Below are positions 61,797-64,000 of a DNA stretch of 64,000 nucleotides, piece by piece. The notes under the pieces are model-generated. The model was not told the origin of the DNA, did no database searches, and saw nothing but the letters and a program-made list of their open reading frames with translations. The DNA comes from Sesamum alatum (taxonomy: Eukaryota; Streptophyta; Magnoliopsida; Lamiales; Pedaliaceae): the NCBI GenBank assembly GCA_034509735.1, contig JACGWO010000001.1, positions 12,850,854 to 12,914,853 of the forward strand, in the 5' to 3' direction. Numbering within the stretch: the first letter of the stretch is position 1; each line of letters opens with the position of its first letter. A program made the position numbers and the translations under genes.

Positions 61797-62587
61797 TATT
61801 GGGAATTAATCCCTCTAGTGATACATACCGGTAACAAATCCTACCTTATTATTACAGGCGGGATTAAGGGTTCACAACAACCCTTAAATTACAGATTTAG
61901 GGAATACAAAAAAACACACAAGAAATACAAACGGATTAGAAACAGAAATATAGTGAAACAGTAAAAGAGAACCAATCAAGAAAAACAGAGGCTCAGATCG
62001 CCCAATCCGAGGGGTGGGAGGTGTCCGCCCCCAAACGCCGGCGGCCCACCGGTTGCACAAAGCCCTCAAGCCACTAAGGCCAATCCCATCCACAAAGGAC
62101 ACAACCACACAGACAGTTGGTCACACAGACCTCTCGGTCCACAAAGGACCTGTAACCACAAAAAACAACAAAGGGAACACACCCTCAACTACACAGGGAT
62201 TAAACTCGGCACAAAACTTTCACACAGAAGAAGAAGTGAAGCTTTTTTGGTGTAACTTGTTCGGATTGACACCTAAACAAAAGAGGGTCACATTTATAGT
62301 GAGAGGAGAGAGATGACCGGAGTAAATGCCACAATTCCCGGTCATATTGGAAAGCAGCGACGGCGGATTCAAGGGGTTGGGGGGGAGAGACGGGGGGACA
62401 CATTTGAAGGAGAAGAGGAAGTGAAATTTTAGGGTTTTCAGCAAAGGGGCAAAATATAAGAAAAGAGATTTGGATCGGGGCGGGTCAAAGGGCGTGGGCC
62501 AAGTGGTTTTTGGACCTGGCCTGCCAGAATGGGCCAAACAGGGGACATAGGACACGGGCCTTAAGGGACATGGGCCACCTCCCAACA
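61797..62587 (-). mobile_element. Solo Copia-type LTR
   Basis: 791 bp ending CTCCCAACA and beginning TATTGGGA (minus strand TGTTGGGA...TCCCAATA, so the last CA has become TA). The direct repeat gttat flanks it (61792-61796 and 62588-62592). Its interior shares layout with the Copia 2 LTR (tccacaaaggacctgtaaccacaa-like words, the gttttcag block and gggcc-rich end). Internal sequence was lost by LTR-LTR recombination. The open frames at 61884-62585 are spurious. Confidence 0.82.
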
Positions 62588-62592
62588 GTTAT

Positions 62593-63283
62593 TAGTTTGA
62601 TTTCTTATAATAGCGTGAAGTGCTCAGTAAGCAATTTATGATTATGTGGGTGGGAGCATGCTCTGATCCGTGATGATAATTGCATGTTCATTTTGCATCC
62701 ATGTACATTTAGACTTAGAATTTGTTCATTATAATTGTAAAACTTTGCTTCTTGTTCTATTTTTTGGTCTCTATATTTATTTCAGCAGCATAGAAAAATT
62801 GTAATTTTAGGAAAAACGAGTAGACGAGCAGAATGAATTAATGTCAAAATTCGGGTATCAAAAATTATTTTTACTATGTTTTAAAGAGGTTGACATTCAT
62901 TCTTTTAAAAAAATAAAAATAACAATAGAGGTTGACATTCATTCACAATGTCAAAACACACCTAAAATATTTTTATTTGACCAGCTGGTGATTGTGATAT
63001 AGTAAATGGAAAAATAATTCATCCATCACTGTCACTTCAGACATTTGATGGGCATAAACGTCAATTTTGACGACTTCATTTTTGGCCTTAAATATTTTAC
63101 GGAAATTGAAGTCAAATTCATCAATTAATCTCATTTGATACTCGAGTGATTATAAATAATTTAATTAATATTTGAATTTTACTATTAATATTACTTTGTA
63201 GTTTGTACCTAATTGATGTTTTTCATTTGTATTTTTTGTAATCTTTTTATGTAATGTGAATTTACCTCAGGTATTAAAATAAA
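62593..63283. other. AT-rich intergenic DNA
   Basis: A short direct repeat, gaggttgacattcattc, at about 62886 and 62930. No gene. Confidence 0.5.
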
Positions 63284-63679
63284 GGGTAAATTACAGCTAC
63301 CTCTCCTGAAATTTAATATAATTATAAATATTCCCTAAAGCTTGTAATCGTCTCATAAATAACTCATTTTCGTCCATTTTTATAGGTGAACCGACCAAAA
63401 TGCTCTTATGCACTGAATTATTTTTTATTTATTTTTTAAAATTCTTTTGTACTACAATGCGCAAGGAGAGATTTTTTAAATTTTTTATACATGGGAGCAA
63501 TAATACAATTTGTCTCCGTTGATTTTTCTATAATTTTAATAAAAAAATTTAAGGGCAAAATGGTCAATCAGGCCTTTGGTTAAAAATTACAAACCTCATA
63601 AAATATTTATAATTTTTCAAACAACGAGAGAGTATTTATAATTATGTCAAATCTAAGGGGATGTGGTTGTAATTTACCC
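63284..63679. mobile_element. 396-bp MITE with 9-bp target duplication
   Basis: GGGTAAATTACAGCTACC and its right-end relative GGGTAAATTACAACCACA (complement) are inverted. The arms also share ataattataaatatt. Flanks are taaaataaa (63275-63283) and taaactaaa (63680-63688), one mismatch. It resembles Mutator-like MITEs; no coding capacity. Confidence 0.8.
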
Positions 63680-63688
63680 TAAACTAAA

Positions 63689-64000
63689 AGATATTTAATA
63701 TATCAAAATAATTGCATAAATGTCTATCGATGTATTACATTTTTACTTGAATTGATTAGCTTTCATTTCATATTTGGCTATCAAGGTTTTTATATTTTTT
63801 TTGTGATAATTTCTACTATTTTTATTTCTTAATATTTATAGAAAAAACTTACTAGTAATAACTTATGTTAATAGTTAAGTCCAATCAAGAAACATATTTC
63901 AAAATAGAAGTTTTGTTCTAGTATAATAATGATATATAACTTAAATATTTGTTCATCGTCAGAGATATTTTTTCTCATTCAATCGAGATATTTAATTGCA
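63689..64000. other. AT-rich intergenic DNA to window end
   Basis: No gene or repeat I can support. Confidence 0.5.

Noticed and set aside
62014..62585. Pro-rich open frames on both strands
   Set aside because: They lie wholly inside the solo LTR and follow its base composition.

Overview
This is a window of nuclear DNA from a flowering plant, almost certainly a eudicot. The evidence is GT-AG introns in AT-rich DNA, a 12-exon vacuolar sorting receptor, a root-hair type bHLH gene, and plant retrotransposons with tRNA-iMet primer sites. An asterid host (perhaps Lamiales) would fit the receptor sequence, but that is a guess. I found no bacterial, CRISPR or viral system and no clear candidate for a wholly new system. 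The interest lies in transposon architecture and in an odd indel-rich stretch.

Layout. 0-7.8 kb: repeat ends and a broken LINE on the minus strand (about 1.8-6.6 kb). 8.1-11.3 kb: a DUF936-family gene with a broken frame (+). 13.3-22.1 kb: a vacuolar sorting receptor gene of the VSR3/VSR4 type (+), 12 exons; its ninth intron carries about 2.4 kb of inserted repeat with three 145-bp tandem units. 23.5-25 kb: diverged tandem repeats. 26.3-27.9 kb: a clean five-exon RSL-type bHLH gene (-). 28-37.8 kb: gene-poor DNA with MITEs, a SINE with a target duplication and diverged repeats. 37.8-57 kb: a block of mobile elements: a degenerate Tat-type Gypsy element (37824-43371), a Copia element (43496-48572), two nested foldback elements (48637-50897) and a second Copia element (51203-56943). 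All three LTR elements have both LTRs and 5-bp target duplications that match exactly. 57-64 kb: gene-poor DNA with a solo Copia LTR (61797-62587), a truncated SINE and a MITE.

Function. Only two genes look potentially active. The receptor should sort soluble cargo to the vacuole. The bHLH should drive root-hair growth. The DUF936 gene and exon 1 of the receptor share an unusual pattern: many single-base gains and losses with little amino-acid substitution between them, reaching to about 14.9 kb and then stopping. This suggests locally poor sequence as much as gene decay. The two genes have no evident functional link, and all autonomous elements here are broken by stops, frameshifts or deletions.
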